In this document: positions 1-13,700 of the stretch, in pieces
How positions within the stretch are numbered: position 1 is the first letter of the stretch
How the letters are laid out: every line of letters begins with the position of its first letter
Source: Isoetes taiwanensis
Lineage: Eukaryota; Streptophyta; Lycopodiopsida; Isoetales; Isoetaceae
Direction: 5' to 3'
Assembly (NCBI GenBank): GCA_021234155.1
Contig: JAJEKV010000099.1
Location: forward strand, 3,195,453-3,259,452
DNA: 64,000 nt
Made by a program: the position numbers and the translations under genes
The notes under the pieces: generated by a model
Told to the model about the DNA's origin: nothing
What the model saw: only the letters and a program-made list of their open reading frames with translations
Database searches by the model: none

Positions 1-3000
1 CCAAGTTACGTATTGCTGGCCAAATAGTTTTACTACAGTGGTAATTGAGTTCATGGGCCATTGTAAATTTTTTGTGTCTAGATGTCAAGGGATAATTGTT
101 TCAAAGCAAGACTTGCCATATACCACTTGAAATAAAGTTAGCTTTAACTTCCTTGGATCCCGCCATGGTAATAAATAATATTTGTGTAGTAATAGCAAAG
201 ATACAAGAACAGTTGTAGTGGCATGGACGCCTAATTCTATGTCTTTTCCTCGCCTTGGTGAACTTCCACCTAGTCTACAGCCTGAAGGCCTTGTAATGTG
301 CAAAGATCATCAAAAAGAACTGCATACAGCAATAATCACTTAACATTATTGCATAACCGCCATTACAAAACCTCAATCTCATCACATTGAAAGAATGATC
401 GTAAAAGCTAAGTAAATTAACAACAAAAGTCTCCCTTTGGCAGATTTTTTACCACGATGTTGTGTTTTATACACTACTATCATCCAACAAAGCCAAGGAG
501 TGACGTATCTATGGTTGAACTGTTCACTTGGCAACAACCCATAAAGATTGGAGCAAATGCATACGCGAAATAAACAGCCATGCCATAGGCATTTCAGCTA
601 AAGCCTAAAATTATATTCTGCCTCTGTTTTACATCTAAAACGTATCAAACATCTATAAAATGAACTGTATATGAATCCTATCAATAAGGCTACAGTCATT
701 CTCGACTACTCTAGCGCTAGACACATGCATTAGGTTTCTTAAGCCATTCTACTTAATGTAATTTCTAATAGTACACAAGCATAGTATCTACTATACAATA
801 ATCATGTTTAACAACCAATCTTGCTCACGCCATGCAACACAACAACTTATAGATAAGAATATTTCACTACTCTAGTAATAACATATTCGCCGTAACTGAA
901 AGTGATCAATACCGCCAAAGTGAGCTTATTTACAAGGATAATTCCAAATCACCGCAGCTTACGCCCTTACCCAGAAAGACTAGCTCTACCGTAGTCATGT
1001 AGTATGTAAAATATGTAAGGGAAGTCTCTATAAATATGTGATATTCTAATTTATAAGAATTAGTCATCAAGAATCATGTAATCAAGCACGTGCAAAGGTA
1101 TCCCAAATGTTGGTTCTAGTTTTAAATTTCATATAAAGTAATGCAAAACTTTCAATAAAATGGGTATTTATCATCAGGTCTAGCTCCTAACCTCACCTAT
1201 TCAACTCCACTCCATGTAATCACTCTTTAATTTCAAAAGACTAGAATTCATAGTTGATATTACCGCAAATGCCTGCGGAAGGATCTAATATGCCAGTACC
1301 AATCTTCACCTAAAATTTAAGTACTTTGGCACCGAAAGCTATGAATCTCCACTACAGACACACATTCATCACTACCAATCGAGGTAATTTCTTCACTCGT
1401 AGTTTTTTCCTTGCTGTATTTCCTACCAACTAGATTTATTGCCTGGTGATCACTATAACTTGGTGGCAAAGTTGGGTGTGTTTTAGATTTATATTCTTAA
1501 CACTAGAAGAAACCTTGATGAACCCAAATGGGTTCATTCTACACACTTTTTCAAATTCCTATTATAGCCTCGTATAGTTAATTTGTCTACATACTCACAA
1601 TATGTCGTTCTTCATGAGTGTAAGCAGTAAGAAAAAATTTATGAAAATAGAAAATCAATATAATGTGAGCTCGAATTTGCGGGTCAAGTTTATTCTCAAA
1701 GTCTTTAACATTTCGTTACGGTTTTTGCAAATATGATTTTTCCTAGGAATTTTAATTCTTCCGGTCTTGTAAATCAAGTGATGGCAAATCTATCACAAGA
1801 AGAATTAAAAATCTATGGTAAATTTTCGAAATAATCTTTAAAGTTCGTTCGTAAGTTCTTTATGGACTCCGCTTAGGTCCCCCGAGGCCAAAATTTTGAA
1901 AATTATAGTATTACTCCATTTTGAAAATGAAATCTATTTAGCAAGACGCTGTAGTATTTAGTATCTATTTCCATCGCAATAGTACTACACATTCTATTCT
2001 ATTTCAAATATCGCTGGTCTTTCTCTACAAGGATTGAAATGTATCATTTATCAGATACATCAAATTTTTGCTTAAATCAGTAAGCAGCTCTGGAAAAGGA
2101 GTAGCATTTCAGAAGCTAGGTTCATAGAAAATTAATGTTATTTTGAATTTTTATTCCATGTTGGTGTCATGGATTGCGCACATCATCGAAAACCATTGAA
2201 TTGAGTGTATTTCACAGTGCTGCATTATGCCAAACTCAGGAAATAATTTATTTTGCCATTGAATATGGTGGTACAACTCGAAGCACCCAATCTCAGTGTT
2301 GGCATTTAAAATCCTAAGTATCATGAAGAACTACTCCTCATTTATGGAAAAGGACAGGGACCTATCGTTAGTTGAACCCAACAGTCCCCGAGACAACTCT
2401 AGTGTTAACCTGCTTAGAAATAGAATACCTTCACCCACCTACAAATCTTTATAGTGGGCTCTATATTTGTACCCATTACATTTAAATGAGATTTTCAACT
2501 ATGCCCATCTTGTTTCCATACAATTTGTTAAGTCTTTATCCTGGTCTTACCAAAGCTTAAAAGTCATTATTTCCAAATATCACTTTCCTAACTTCTAGAT
2601 AGGAAAACAGGAAGCCAGATAGTTGGCCTTAATCCATTTTTCAAAGATTTTGCTAAAGACACCATTTTCGCCATTGGTGAGATCCGAGGCATGGTAGTTT
2701 CTTGGTAGTTGGCTAACTCGCTTAAAACCAGGCCACAAGGATCAAAACCAAATTACACTTCATCTCGCATTCTTCTTTCTCTTTTCTTTCTTCTTGTTGT
2801 GTCTTGTTCTTGTCACATCTCGGGTAAGTGAAATAGGACAATAAAGCCTCCAAACCCTTTTAAATAGTAGTCATCCTCTTTACAGCTTAGTGGGAAAGCT
2901 TCATGTGTCCTTTTTGCAGATTTGTATCATCACTCTTCCCTTAAGGTATGCTTGGTTAAAAGCTTCCAAAGGAGCTCTTCAACTAATACATTGAAGGTTT

Positions 3001-6000
3001 TTCCAGCCTAATAGCACAGACTTAGTATTGTTGATCTCCTCTTTAATGATCCCCGCCAGAGGTATCCAAGTTTCTCATCAATTGCAAACAAGGCACCAAA
3101 GTTCTAGCTTCTCCAGATGTATGTTTCATACAAGGCAAAAGACGCCTATTGACTGTCAATACGATGATAAATATGCCGAGTTTGCTACATGTGATTTGAT
3201 ATCCTTTTTCCATCATTGCGGTCACGGGTTTCTACCAGGAAGTCTTCTCGACGTCTATTTGCAAATAAAAGACTGCCCCGCGATTGTATCATACTCTTTT
3301 AAGGGATCAAAATCTTTTCCCTTTGTCATTATCATATAGGTGGGTGGTATACTCGGTTCTATCCTACGCAATATGGGCAATCACAAAGTTCTTAGCCCTA
3401 ATAATTTCAAGGTATGTTCTTTCTTTCATATAATATAGTGTCAATTCCCCTGGCAGCATTTATACACGCTCTCTACATTTTGAAAGATTCAAAATTGTAT
3501 TTTTTGCATTGATATACCTTGAACCAGCCATTATAACCAGCAAGCTTACCGAAAACCTTCACTACATAAGTTAAACTCCTCAACATAATAAAGGCATATA
3601 TCTCTATGTTTCAATGCAGCCTACAAAAATAGTCCTGACTCATAATCTCAGAGTAGTCAATGTTACATTTGTGATAAAGTCAGCATGCTAACAACTCCTC
3701 GATGCACATTTTGGTCTCATTCTCTCATCTATTGCCTTTCTTTAGTTATTATGGGTCAATGGCATCGATCCGGTGCCCCTAATCAAGAGCCTGGGGATGC
3801 ACGCAGCAACCTATATATGTGCTCGGCCCTTCTGTGGCTCAAGTATCGCAAATTTCACGCATCTCTTTTCCTTGTCCATTGCTTCCTCCTACTTTTCCTC
3901 ATTCAATCTCCTCCGCCCAAAGTATATCTTATTGTGGCGATTTTTGCTCCTGGCTTCTACCACCGCTTCTCAATATTGTCGCTTCAGCACCTTTCATGGC
4001 GCAGGTTTTTCCGTTGTCCTTTGGAAGCGCTGCATGGTTCTATGGGAGCATAATTTTGTAGTCGGATATGCATGCTTGCGCATAAGGATTTAGCATGCAA
4101 AGGTTGCGGATTTAGCTTCTCGCTCTTTTTATTGCGCATTCTAATCACATCTTGGTTTGTTTCTAGTCTCAGATACAATTGCTACCGGTGAGTGCCTGCG
4201 TCCTCTATGGCAACGCATACGCATGGTTAGGAGGCAATCTTGTGTTTCTGATCCGCATTTTTGGGAATGTGCAATTTTAGTGGCCGCATTGTAATTCTTC
4301 TTTCCGCAAGTATGCGCAAGATTAAGTTTTGATTGATTGCATTTGGGGACACAGCTTACAGCTTATAATCATTATTATTTCGCTTTGTATCATATGCATT
4401 CCTTTGCCGCTTGTTTCCGATACCGGGCCTATACAAGATGTGTTTGCTTCCTCTATATTTGAAGCTTCAATGTCCGTATGAACAGGATATAGTATCTCGT
4501 CTCAACAGATAGTATCTGCATATCTATGTTTACCGCAGACACCAGATCAATCTCCGCACTTCACGGCTAAAATATGGATTCAAATGGCGATTGTAATGCT
4601 TTTTATCTAATTCTTTACGTGACAAATTATATGCCTGACAATTCTGCAACTCCTTCCACCACTTCCACATTCTCGCCTCGTGATCTTTCCCCACATTCTT
4701 TCGACCTCAAGATGCCACCTGCTCTGGTTTCACTGCTTATGGGTTAAACCCCTGCTAAGCTCTCGTTTTACTCAATTCCTGCCCATTTCTCGCTGATCTC
4801 GGAATGCCTCACCATATTCTATAAAATCATTTACCTTGCTCACACTCTGGATCTCTACCAAAACCCGGGCCCTACTCCCGCTGCCCCTTCTCCGGACTTC
4901 CTCCTGCCTGCTTTGCCCTGCTTCGCTTCTGCCTGCTCTGGGCTTCTACTTCACTTTTGCCCTAAAAATGGTCTCAACAAAGCCTTTTTCAAAGTTAGAC
5001 ATCGTTTTTTTTTTTGTTCAAATTCTGTAGTTCCACACGCCTTCGACACTAATCCTGAGTTTCAATACTTATCTTCCCTTGATGAACTCCGCCAATCCAT
5101 GCCTATATCATACGCTCATGAACCGCAAATGTCATCCCCGCTTTTGTAAATAGCTTCATACTGGTTTTTAGTGATAATTCTTTCTCATCATTGCCATTAA
5201 TTTCTTCTTTTCTACATCTTCGCTCCATGGTTCATTTTGACCTCCCAATCCGCGTTCGCTTAGCTGAGCTTAATATTTGTTGAAAAGTGCTTATTTGTGT
5301 GGTGCTTAACACTGATGCATTGTTTTTCAAGGCATGATGGTCCAAATGCAGTGGTTGGAGTTTAGATGATGGGGGGCATTTATTCCTGTCTTAGGGCAAA
5401 TTTTCATGGTTCTACATTACTTATGGAAATGTTTTCCTTGTGAGGTTGTCCTGATGGATGTTCTTCCAGCTTGACAAATTTCTTTAGATGATGTGTATAC
5501 GGCCTTTCAACTTATGGGTGCATTCGATGGGTTTAACTCCGATAATTCGAGGGTTTTTCATAAGGTATGTTTTTTGTACCGTATTGTTTTTAAGTCTATG
5601 GGTGAATTTGGTCCGTAGGCATGTTCATCTACATCTAATGGCCAATTTTCCTCTCGCATAAGTTATGTTTTCAGCTACTCTGTCGCTTACCTTAGATATA
5701 TTTTGGATGGTATCCCTATATTGCATTCTTTTACATTGCATGTAGCCCACACTAAGAATTCCCTTTTTTCCTGACTTTGTTTCAGTGAGGCACATCTCAT
5801 TGCTTCGGATTGCTATTGGGTTCAACTCCTCAACTTTGATTTCTCGCTATTTCCTCACCTTGTCAACCGCCTTGACCTTTTCCCTCGACCTCACTGTCAT
5901 TGAAGTGGTTCATCTCCTCCGACGCTTATGCGCCATCGACTATCCGCTCGACCAAGAACCTTAGGGTAGCCTTTACCCAAATTTCGTGATTGCCTTTTTT

Positions 6001-6265
6001 CATGACCAAGTATTGCAATATCAGCTTCTGGCTTGTTCCTCGTTGTATTTAGTCCCTTCTTGATTCCACCACTCATTAACCTTAACTTGTACAAAAGTGC
6101 TTTTCGAATTGTTTTTGGTTATTTAACATTTTCATATTGTTTTCACATGCATTGCCAAGCAAATACCTTTTATCTCTCTCGCATCCCCAGCATTCATTTT
6201 CATCTTAATTTATCATGTTATAGATCCGCCTATAACCATATCCATTTCCTACTTATAGTTTATTC
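1..6265. other. AT-rich non-coding DNA, nothing recognised
   Basis: Open frames here are short (the longest about 120 codons), overlap on both strands and show no domain, motif or codon pattern that I recognise. The composition changes at about 3.7-6.2 kb, where the plus strand becomes pyrimidine-rich, but I could not link this to a known element. It may be host intergenic DNA or old unrecognisable transposon sequence. Confidence 0.5.
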
Positions 6266-6286
6266 TTTTTTTTTCCTTTTTTGAGG
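6266..6286 (-). repeat. LINE-2 poly(A) tail (T-run on plus strand)
   Basis: A T-rich run follows a segment that reads on the minus strand as AT-rich DNA ending in ACCAGCGCACCCTC and then As. This resembles the 3' ends of plant LINEs and lies on the correct side of the zf-RVT remnant. Confidence 0.5.
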
Positions 6287-8567
6287 GTGCGCTGGTTTTT
6301 ATATTTCATTTAGAAAGGTATAGAAAAAAGAAGCGTGAGAAAACTCACACGTACCACACTTCTGAAAGGAGGATATATCAAATATGAAAGATATGAGAGA
6401 TGATCATATATCCCTAAATTCTAACCATTGGCATAGTGAGACCAAAGGTTAGCCAAAACCACGTAAGTTATAAGTGACCAATTCTTATAGTCCTTAGTGT
6501 CATAAAGTTTGTACCGTATTAGCATTATCTTCGTATATACCAAATTGATTTACCGAACTTTATATAGCAGACCGCTACAAGAGAGTGTTTCCAAAAATAA
6601 GCAAAGATCCTATCCACTGCTAATGGAGTATGTAGAGAGAAAACGCAGACACAATACATGGGCCTCACGCCGCCACCCATGAAACATGTTCTCAAAATAT
6701 GGCCTAAGCCAATGTAGTACTCACCTCCTTCGATCCAACATCCTTCTCAAGGCCATGGCATGAGACTACTTCTGAATGATCATGGTACCAAATTTACCAT
6801 AGTCCCGATATGGCATTGACTCCGCCTCGCTTCTAACAAAAGTGTATACAGCTGCCTCTTCTGCTCGCGGAGTAAAACCATTTGCACCACCGACAAGAAA
6901 AAGAAATTGAAGCTTAAACTCTTTATAAGTTCCAATCCCATCCTATTCTCATCATACCTTCCCTTTTTGCTGCTGGTGAGCCAAGGCCTCACCCAAAAGA
7001 GACAAAGTAGTAAAACAACTTTTGAGCTGCATCGCATTTGAATTCTTTTTTCCACGTAAATACATCGGTCTTATGCTTCCAAATGATCCAAAGAAATGTA
7101 GAGTTCTATAGTGTTCTCAATTTTTGAATCAAAGATTCAAAATTTCTTCTGCCAACCGTGGGACCTCATTTAGTTGTGTTGTTCAGATCTTAACTCCTCC
7201 AACCATGGGCATTCAAAAACATGATTTGAGGTCTCCTTGAATCCACAAAACCCCATCTGGATCTACGAAGTCGTCGCGTATCATATATTTGCTCCAACCG
7301 TGATGGCATGGAGGCTTTGATGTGTATCTCAAATGCATCTAAAGATCTTTTATTTTATTAGCTAGATATGTTTTCCAAATTCTTTTATGCGTTCATGGAA
7401 TCGTTGTCCTTCATATCATAGAGAGTTTGCCCTGAAGGTTCGCTTCATTAACCCCCAGATATATATCCCCAACACTTATATCCTTTTTATTCGTGATTCC
7501 AATGGTTGGAGACATTTGCCAATTCCCTATGCTCACTTATTATTTCCATAAACTTAAATATCCGCTTATCAATATCTCATCCCCCCTAATCTTATCCTCA
7601 ATTCCTCCTAGCTGATCCATCTATCATTTATTCTCAAGCTTCTATTATCCGTAACTCGCCTATAGTATTGCATGTATTTTTGGTGGATGCCAGCCACATC
7701 CGGTTTCTTCAAGAAATTGAAGATACAAAACATTTTTAATATCCCTCTTGCATCTAGCATTTTCAATCTCTATAGTCTATACCATAATGTCACTTCATTC
7801 CAAGTAAACTACCATTTTCCTAATCACATTAGAAGTACCGCGGTAATAGAGAGAATTGAAAGAAGGCAGAGTCGTAATGAGTCTAGGAGTGTGGCTTCCT
7901 ACTAGGTGGAAACCTCTCACCAATAATCAACAAGTTTCAGTGAGATAGCTTATTTTTATGATTGCCTCCATATCATCTGAATGCTGTACTGTGCTTTGGA
8001 TATACAAATCCTTACACCCTAATCCTTTGCTTTTTGGTTTGATAAGATCACTCCAAGCAACCTTATGGGATCCTCATAGATAAACTTCCCTAAGGCCGCT
8101 TCAATCTTTTTATATGAAGCTCTATTCTGCCACCACAGGAGAAGAAACATGGGTACTTCTGTACGATCAGATTTGCAATTTCCACCTCCCACCCAAAGAA
8201 AGGGAAGAAGGGTATTATTAGCAATTTTTTGATCCTTGTGACAATAGAAATCCCATCGCCCCCTAATTGACATATTTAGCTATCACCAAGCAATCTTAGT
8301 AGCCTCCCTTCGCCCCAATAACTTATACCTCTTCAGCCTGCTTTCCACAAAGGTCATGAATTATAGCACTTTTTTCTTTATTTAGTAAAGCACCTCTACA
8401 CTCTAAATATTCTAAGTGCTTCCAAAACTTCTTAGACTGTCATCACCTTGTTTCGTGAAAGCAAATGTATCATTTGCATATGTAATTTCAAGCAAAATTT
8501 CTTGTGTTTTAAGTGAGTTTTAAAACATTGTGTTTTAGTGTTCCTGCATCTGCAGAACTATCCTAGT
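6266..8567 (-). mobile_element. LINE-2, 3' part (RT C-terminus and zf-RVT), decayed
   Basis: Read on the minus strand this is the end of an L1-type LINE ORF2. Near 8460-8475 it gives TYANDTFAFT, a damaged version of the RT catalytic YADD box. Near 8020-8040 it gives PKSKGLGCKDLY, matching the PK-x-GGLG-x-DL segment that follows the RT palm. At 7190-7255 it gives CGFKETSNHVFECPW, the C-x-ET-x-HVF-x-C core of the zf-RVT domain. A T-run on the plus strand at 6266-6286 next to a typical LINE 3' end is the likely poly(A) tail. Stops and frameshifts occur throughout, so it is a pseudogene. The missing upstream RT motifs lie at 30.1-30.5 kb on the same strand, beyond element A, which split this LINE. 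Confidence 0.75.
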
Positions 8568-9865
8568 TGTAATGGATCGCCCCTACTCGTGATAATGCAT
8601 GCCCGTATCGTATACAAACAGAGTTCATCCCCTATACTCAAATTTCCACATCATGTGGCCTCCCACATATATTAATTTTGACTGCATTCAGGTCTCCAAA
8701 GGGGAAGAGTGAAGGGGTCATTTTACCCGCCTCCCTCAGGCCTACCCAATGCTGGCCGCAACATACATGCCGATACAACATAATCATTAGCCATCCGAAG
8801 GGTGGTGGCACCTCAACATCCAAGATGTATTAAACATCAAGATCCATAAGCAGAAATCCTACCTGCTGCTCAGACCAAGGGCTAATCGACGGCCAGTTCC
8901 CCTGTGAGTTCATTGCGTATTTAACCATGGCAATGGATTTACTGGCATAAGAACATGGCATAGGGCTGTCCACCTTTACTCTTCCCCGTACCCTGCAGGC
9001 CGAAGTGTTGGGACTCCGATCAGAGTCTTCGCCGATGCATAGCCAAAGGGCTATTCCCCGGTTGCATCTCCCCAAATCCCATGGGGGCGTAGGATCACTC
9101 CCTCCAGAGGTCTACATGTCGACCGAGGTGACTAGAGTACCACCGCCTCTGTATTCGGACCGAACCCATCGAAAGTGTATTACCATCACGTGTCGAGCCC
9201 ATGCCTTATCCACACTCGCTGGTAAGCCATTAGACCTAGTCACAATGATCCCCTGAGGCCTTACACCCGCAGGATCAGCCAAGAGTCGTACTACTCTCAC
9301 CTTCTGAAGCAACACCCTTCACCCACAAACTGTAAAATGTCTCAGACACGTGCCTAATCTATAGTGTGTGCTAGAAAGCTAATCTATATACCTACTACTG
9401 CAAAGCCCTACTCCCCCTTCCCAATACAAGGAGTTCATAGGAGATACATCATCCATACATCATGTAAGAAACCAAAGAACTAGATCTATTCTATACTAGA
9501 GTTAGGTCTTTAGTTAGAGTCCTGGGTATTCAGGAGATCTAGAGGTTATGGGCAATTTAATAGGCTAAACCCACGGATTCTATGACCGAAATATGGCTGC
9601 TTTCATTAAATGCCTAAATACCGATCCTTGAGTTGTTCCTCCTCGACCCTCGAAGTTCACCATCCTCCGCCGAAACCGCCTGAATCAAGGAAACTAATGG
9701 TGCAATCTCTCTCGCCTAGAGTTCTGGGAGGCTTGCTTCTATTCTTTAAAATGCCATTCTAAAACCCTCAGGAACAAGTGCTAGGGTTTCCCCCAACTTG
9801 CCTTTAATGGCCAGGGTGGCAAAATGTGCCCATTATTGGAAAGGTGTGCACCTTAATAAATGTGC
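8568..9865 (-). repeat. Element A 3' LTR, inner end truncated
   Basis: It aligns with the LTRs of B over most of its length, for example at the segment around CGTATACAAACAG, the stretch AGGGCTATTCCCCGG and the block GGAGTTCATAG. It begins at TGTAATGG where B has TGTGACGT. It stops in the GTGCAC-repeat region at about 9865 and then jumps to sequence that in B lies nearly 0.9 kb inside the LTR, so the LTR end and polypurine tract have been deleted. Confidence 0.7.
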
Positions 9866-10250
9866 AATATCAGCTGCGAAGGATAGATTCCTCCTATCAA
9901 AGCAGCATATGGTGGGGCTAAAGGTGCCTTTCCTATCAATGCATTCCTCAATGACTCCTCCTTCTTTCCTCGGTGGTCGCTTCTACTTCCTATGTAAGGA
10001 CTTTCTTTAATCTACCTTCCACTCGGCCCAGTGGAAACGCTGGCCATGCTCTACATCGACATTACACCACGCCTCTAGAGATACCACCCTAGTGGTCTCA
10101 TCATTCGTAGCAAATTAGCGGCCCATACCGCAAAGATATAGAGCTGCATTTAGACACCTGGCCCATGTAATTAATCACAACCGACATGCCCGAGAGCTAA
10201 TTCTTCTAGATGACCTTGCCGTCCTATCGCCTCCGCTGAACTCGGGTACC
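9866..10250 (-). other. Element A region just inside the 3' LTR, shared with B
   Basis: The segment from GATTCCTCCTATCAAAGCA to about 10190 is recognisably the same as 38635-38870 in B. It has no long open frame. In both elements it lies between the 3' LTR and the integrase end or later insertions, so it is probably 3' untranslated sequence of the family. Confidence 0.6.
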
Positions 10251-10255
10251 GCTTA

Positions 10256-10745
10256 CTAGGATCTTTCTAAGTACCCATGTGTTGCGTTCTTTCCATCAGT
10301 AAGTGTTTCCACTTGACCAAGTATTAAGAAACTCGATCTCCTTGTTTTCTTTTGGGCTTTATCAAGAATCAATTTTGGAACTATTTCCAAATGCTCATTT
10401 CCAACAACGCTGGAGTATCCACTTTGTCCGATTGGGGTGTGCTTCTTCAACAAACTCACGTGGAAGACCATTATGAATCTTTAGGTGTCAGGGTAAAGTC
10501 TCCACCTGTAGGATTGATTACCTACTTTGACTATTCCGGAAGGTCCAAAATTTTACCTTTGGAGCAAGCTTCATACAATTCTCCGGCGCGCGAGCTTCTC
10601 ACCGCCTTCACCTCGATCTTGAGCCACACATTGTCGCCAACTTCAACTCCTCGACCGCTCGGGATGCTTGCTCTACGGCGCTCTTCGCTTCTGGGCTTCC
10701 TTGTTAAGTGAAGTATACTCTAACTTTCCAACAACACGATATCGC
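10256..10745 (-). pseudogene. Integrase C-terminus with chromodomain-like tail (element A), frameshifted
   Basis: Minus-strand reading in successive frames gives VGDNVWLKIE (10620-10650), then FGPSGIVKV (the GPF motif of gypsy integrases), then VFHVSLLKKHTP, the HPVFHVSQLK box that precedes the chromodomain in chromoviruses. It continues as LEIVPKLILDKAQKKTRR, similar to the start of integrase chromodomains, and TW-x-KERNTW in another frame suggests the W-x-E core. In chromoviruses this tail binds modified histones and steers integration. Here it is broken by frameshifts and stops, and separated from the catalytic core by about 7.5 kb of inserted DNA. Confidence 0.7.
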
Positions 10746-10749
10746 TACC

Positions 10750-13700
10750 GTGGTGAAAGTATTGTAGAAAAGTATGGCCCGGACGATGCTTATAGTAGCG
10801 GACGCTTAAAGCAATTCCCTCGCTTTTACTTAATGGGGTGTTTTTTGCTGCACTGGGCCATTTTTTTACGCCTTCATGTAATAACACGCCCACCTCAATG
10901 TAATGAACCGTTAGGATAATGATTGTGCTTGGCTGGATTTTTCGCCAGTGGTGTGGTAGTATCGCTAAATTGGATTACTTCGCCATGGCCGCGAAAATTC
11001 CCTCCAATTCAATTTATCCTCCCTCTCTCTCGTGAATTTCATGGCGCCCTCGACACCGCCTCGAGGCAATCACGCCGCTTAGCATTGGATTTTCTACCGA
11101 TGAATCCCAATACAAGAAATTCCAAATTTGTTGATGTCAATCCAACACAGAAATATCACTTGAAGATCCGCTTCTCCGCACTTACAAGAAATTGGATGCA
11201 GAGAGAAAAGAGAGAATATGATTAAGGAATAGCATGAAAAGAGCAAAGGGGTTGAATCCGGGAGGATCTCGAGCATGAGACTTGTGCAAGAAATAGCCAA
11301 GCAAGTAGTTGATTACTTCAATAAGCTCTCACCAAAAAAGCATCTCACTGTAACTCAAGGCCGAGCGTGATGGGAGGTGGTTCATCACACCAGCTAAATT
11401 CTTCGTAACTGACTTTTGCCAAATCCAAAGGAGGCGTGCCGAGGCCGCTTCAACAACTTCAAATGCATAAATGGCAGCTACAAAGAGGCAAAGGAACTAT
11501 ATATATTTTGGAGGTTTAAACCTCAACACTTGTGTATGGCTTCTTCCACAAATTGGTGATGCAATTCCACTATGGCGGTGGGCCTATGAAATATTCTGCT
11601 TTTGTCTTCATGCCTGCTTCTTCATGCTTTCAAGTGCTTGTATCTCGGGCCGAAAGTGATGCCGGGCTGATATGTTCATTGGATATATGCAATATTTCTT
11701 ATGATAGGCTGTATGAGGTCAACAATTGCAATCACGATTAAGGAAATCGGAAGCCTTCCCTTGAAATGGTCCGGCCCTTTCCAAAAAGAGGTTGAGGTAA
11801 AAGCGATTCTCTCACTCCCCGCCAGTGTAAGCAAAGCATAAATACCGTGACTCGAAAGAAAAACAGCAGTCTCTCCTTGCAAGAAAGATGTTGTGAACAT
11901 CAGTTGAGAGTCAGCTCAATTTTATCCTTGTAATTTTCCCGAGTGTCATACGTATAAGTCATACAAACTTTTTTCGCTATATTTCTAACCAAAGCTACCA
12001 TTCACCGGCAATTTATATCACAACAAATACAAAAGGTACATCCTGAACACCCTCGTTGTTTAAAGGCTTTCGGAGAAGTTGAAGCCTATTTATGTGAAGA
12101 AAGTATCGTAAAGGGAAACTCGTTGTTGCAGGTACCATATGAAGCTGGAGTATGCTGCAGCAGTGCACTGAATGCATTAAGGCCAAAACTCGGATTCCAT
12201 GGTGAAGAGTGCAAGTGCACTCCGCGAGGTCCTGTGGACTCGTGCAGAAGTTGCCCTCGTACCAACATATGATAGACCAACTAGCCGAAATTCGAGGGTC
12301 GGGTTTGCAAAACAAAGAGCTTAGGGTGAAGAATGGTATAAACATGATCACTGATGCGTATACGTCGGCGTGGCACTTAAAAGTCTTCATAGTGTCCAAG
12401 AGTAGAGAGAATCACGAAGTTCTTGCTTGAATGGAAAGACGCTTGAAAAGGTAATACTCTTTATTGTTTGGTCGGGTTATTGCCGATATAAGGCCACATA
12501 CTGATCACTGCTTTGTGCTTTCAATTTGCGCCTTTATCTTCTTATGCTGCCAAATTCTTGTTACGTATCCCAGCGGAGATGTAAGAAGCTGATGGAGTTG
12601 CACTGCTACAAGTACTGTATAAAGTGCCAGGCGCTAAAGTTGAAGACCCACCGCTACCTCAAGAAGGGAAACCAAAGCAAGAAGTCCAATAGTCAGGACA
12701 CTCCGCCTCAAGTCACAAAGACAATGGAAGAATGGAAACAAAAAGTAAGAACCAAGGTACTTCCTGTGAGGACACACGTACTGTCACAGCACAAGTTGAG
12801 TAGCTATTAGCGAAACAAGCAAGAAATCCAAGGCAACCGGTGGGACACAAAATGAAATCAAGCAAAGAAGACAAGATGAGACCTCGCCCGCAAGGAAAAA
12901 AGAGCGCACCAAAATGGCCTTAGATTGTCTTACAAGAGAGAACGCAAAGGAAGGCTTCATTCTCATACCGCGGTTCCACGCTGAAGATATTCTCGTGTCA
13001 GCCACCATGTGGTTGTGTATGTGCCATGCAATTCAAGAGTTGCTTGACAATATCCAAGATGGCACATTGTTTCACGATTTGCCAGAATTACGTGATCAAA
13101 ATACAAAGGGAGGTTCTCAAAGCCGATAAAGTAATAACACCAGCCACAATTCTCGCCCATATCACGATATATATGCAATGGATCAAAGCTTACCAAGGAA
13201 ACTCATTTTACTTGAGTGATGACAAGACCAAGTGACACTCTTTTTGTGCAACACCTGCCTTAGAAAGCACACCATGGCTAGGTATCAATGGTGTAGGAAT
13301 TTCCAGCAGGTAGTTTGGTCGATGGTTGTTCTAGCCAATTAAATCAGCCTCACCATTCTATTTCCTACCAAGATATCACCACAGCTAGGGAAGGAAATAA
13401 TATGGAATTTCTTTGGGACAGCCTCCATGGTATGAGTATACCCATGGGCAAGGGGCACCCTCAAGGGCATCTACTAGAAAACAAGTATGATGGAGTGTAG
13501 ATTTAGTGTTGATGCCCGGAATTCGCTTATGAGTTGGAATTAGCGGTGCCAAAGAACGGGACACTGGCAGGTAATATGCTTTCATCCTCGTGATTCATCC
13601 GCTTAACGCTTTCATCCGCCTTCACAAAGTGCTTTGACCGCTTTATCCACTGTACGCCGTAATGTGCCTCCGTGATCAGAGTGTGAACTGCGAAGAAGTT

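Noticed and set aside
3028-3339. 103-codon plus-strand ORF
   Set aside because: No domain, no homologous-looking motif, and an overlapping minus frame of similar quality. Length is compatible with chance in AT-rich DNA.
3685-4093. Overlapping plus-strand ORFs of 122, 106 and 80 codons
   Set aside because: All three frames are open at once because of a pyrimidine-rich strand. The hydrophobic composition follows from that, so I do not call a membrane protein.
12526-12810. Plus-strand frame with CYKYCIKCQALK that resembles an integrase C-x2-C
   Set aside because: No upstream His pair and no integrase core downstream on this strand. Everything else recognisable nearby is on the minus strand.
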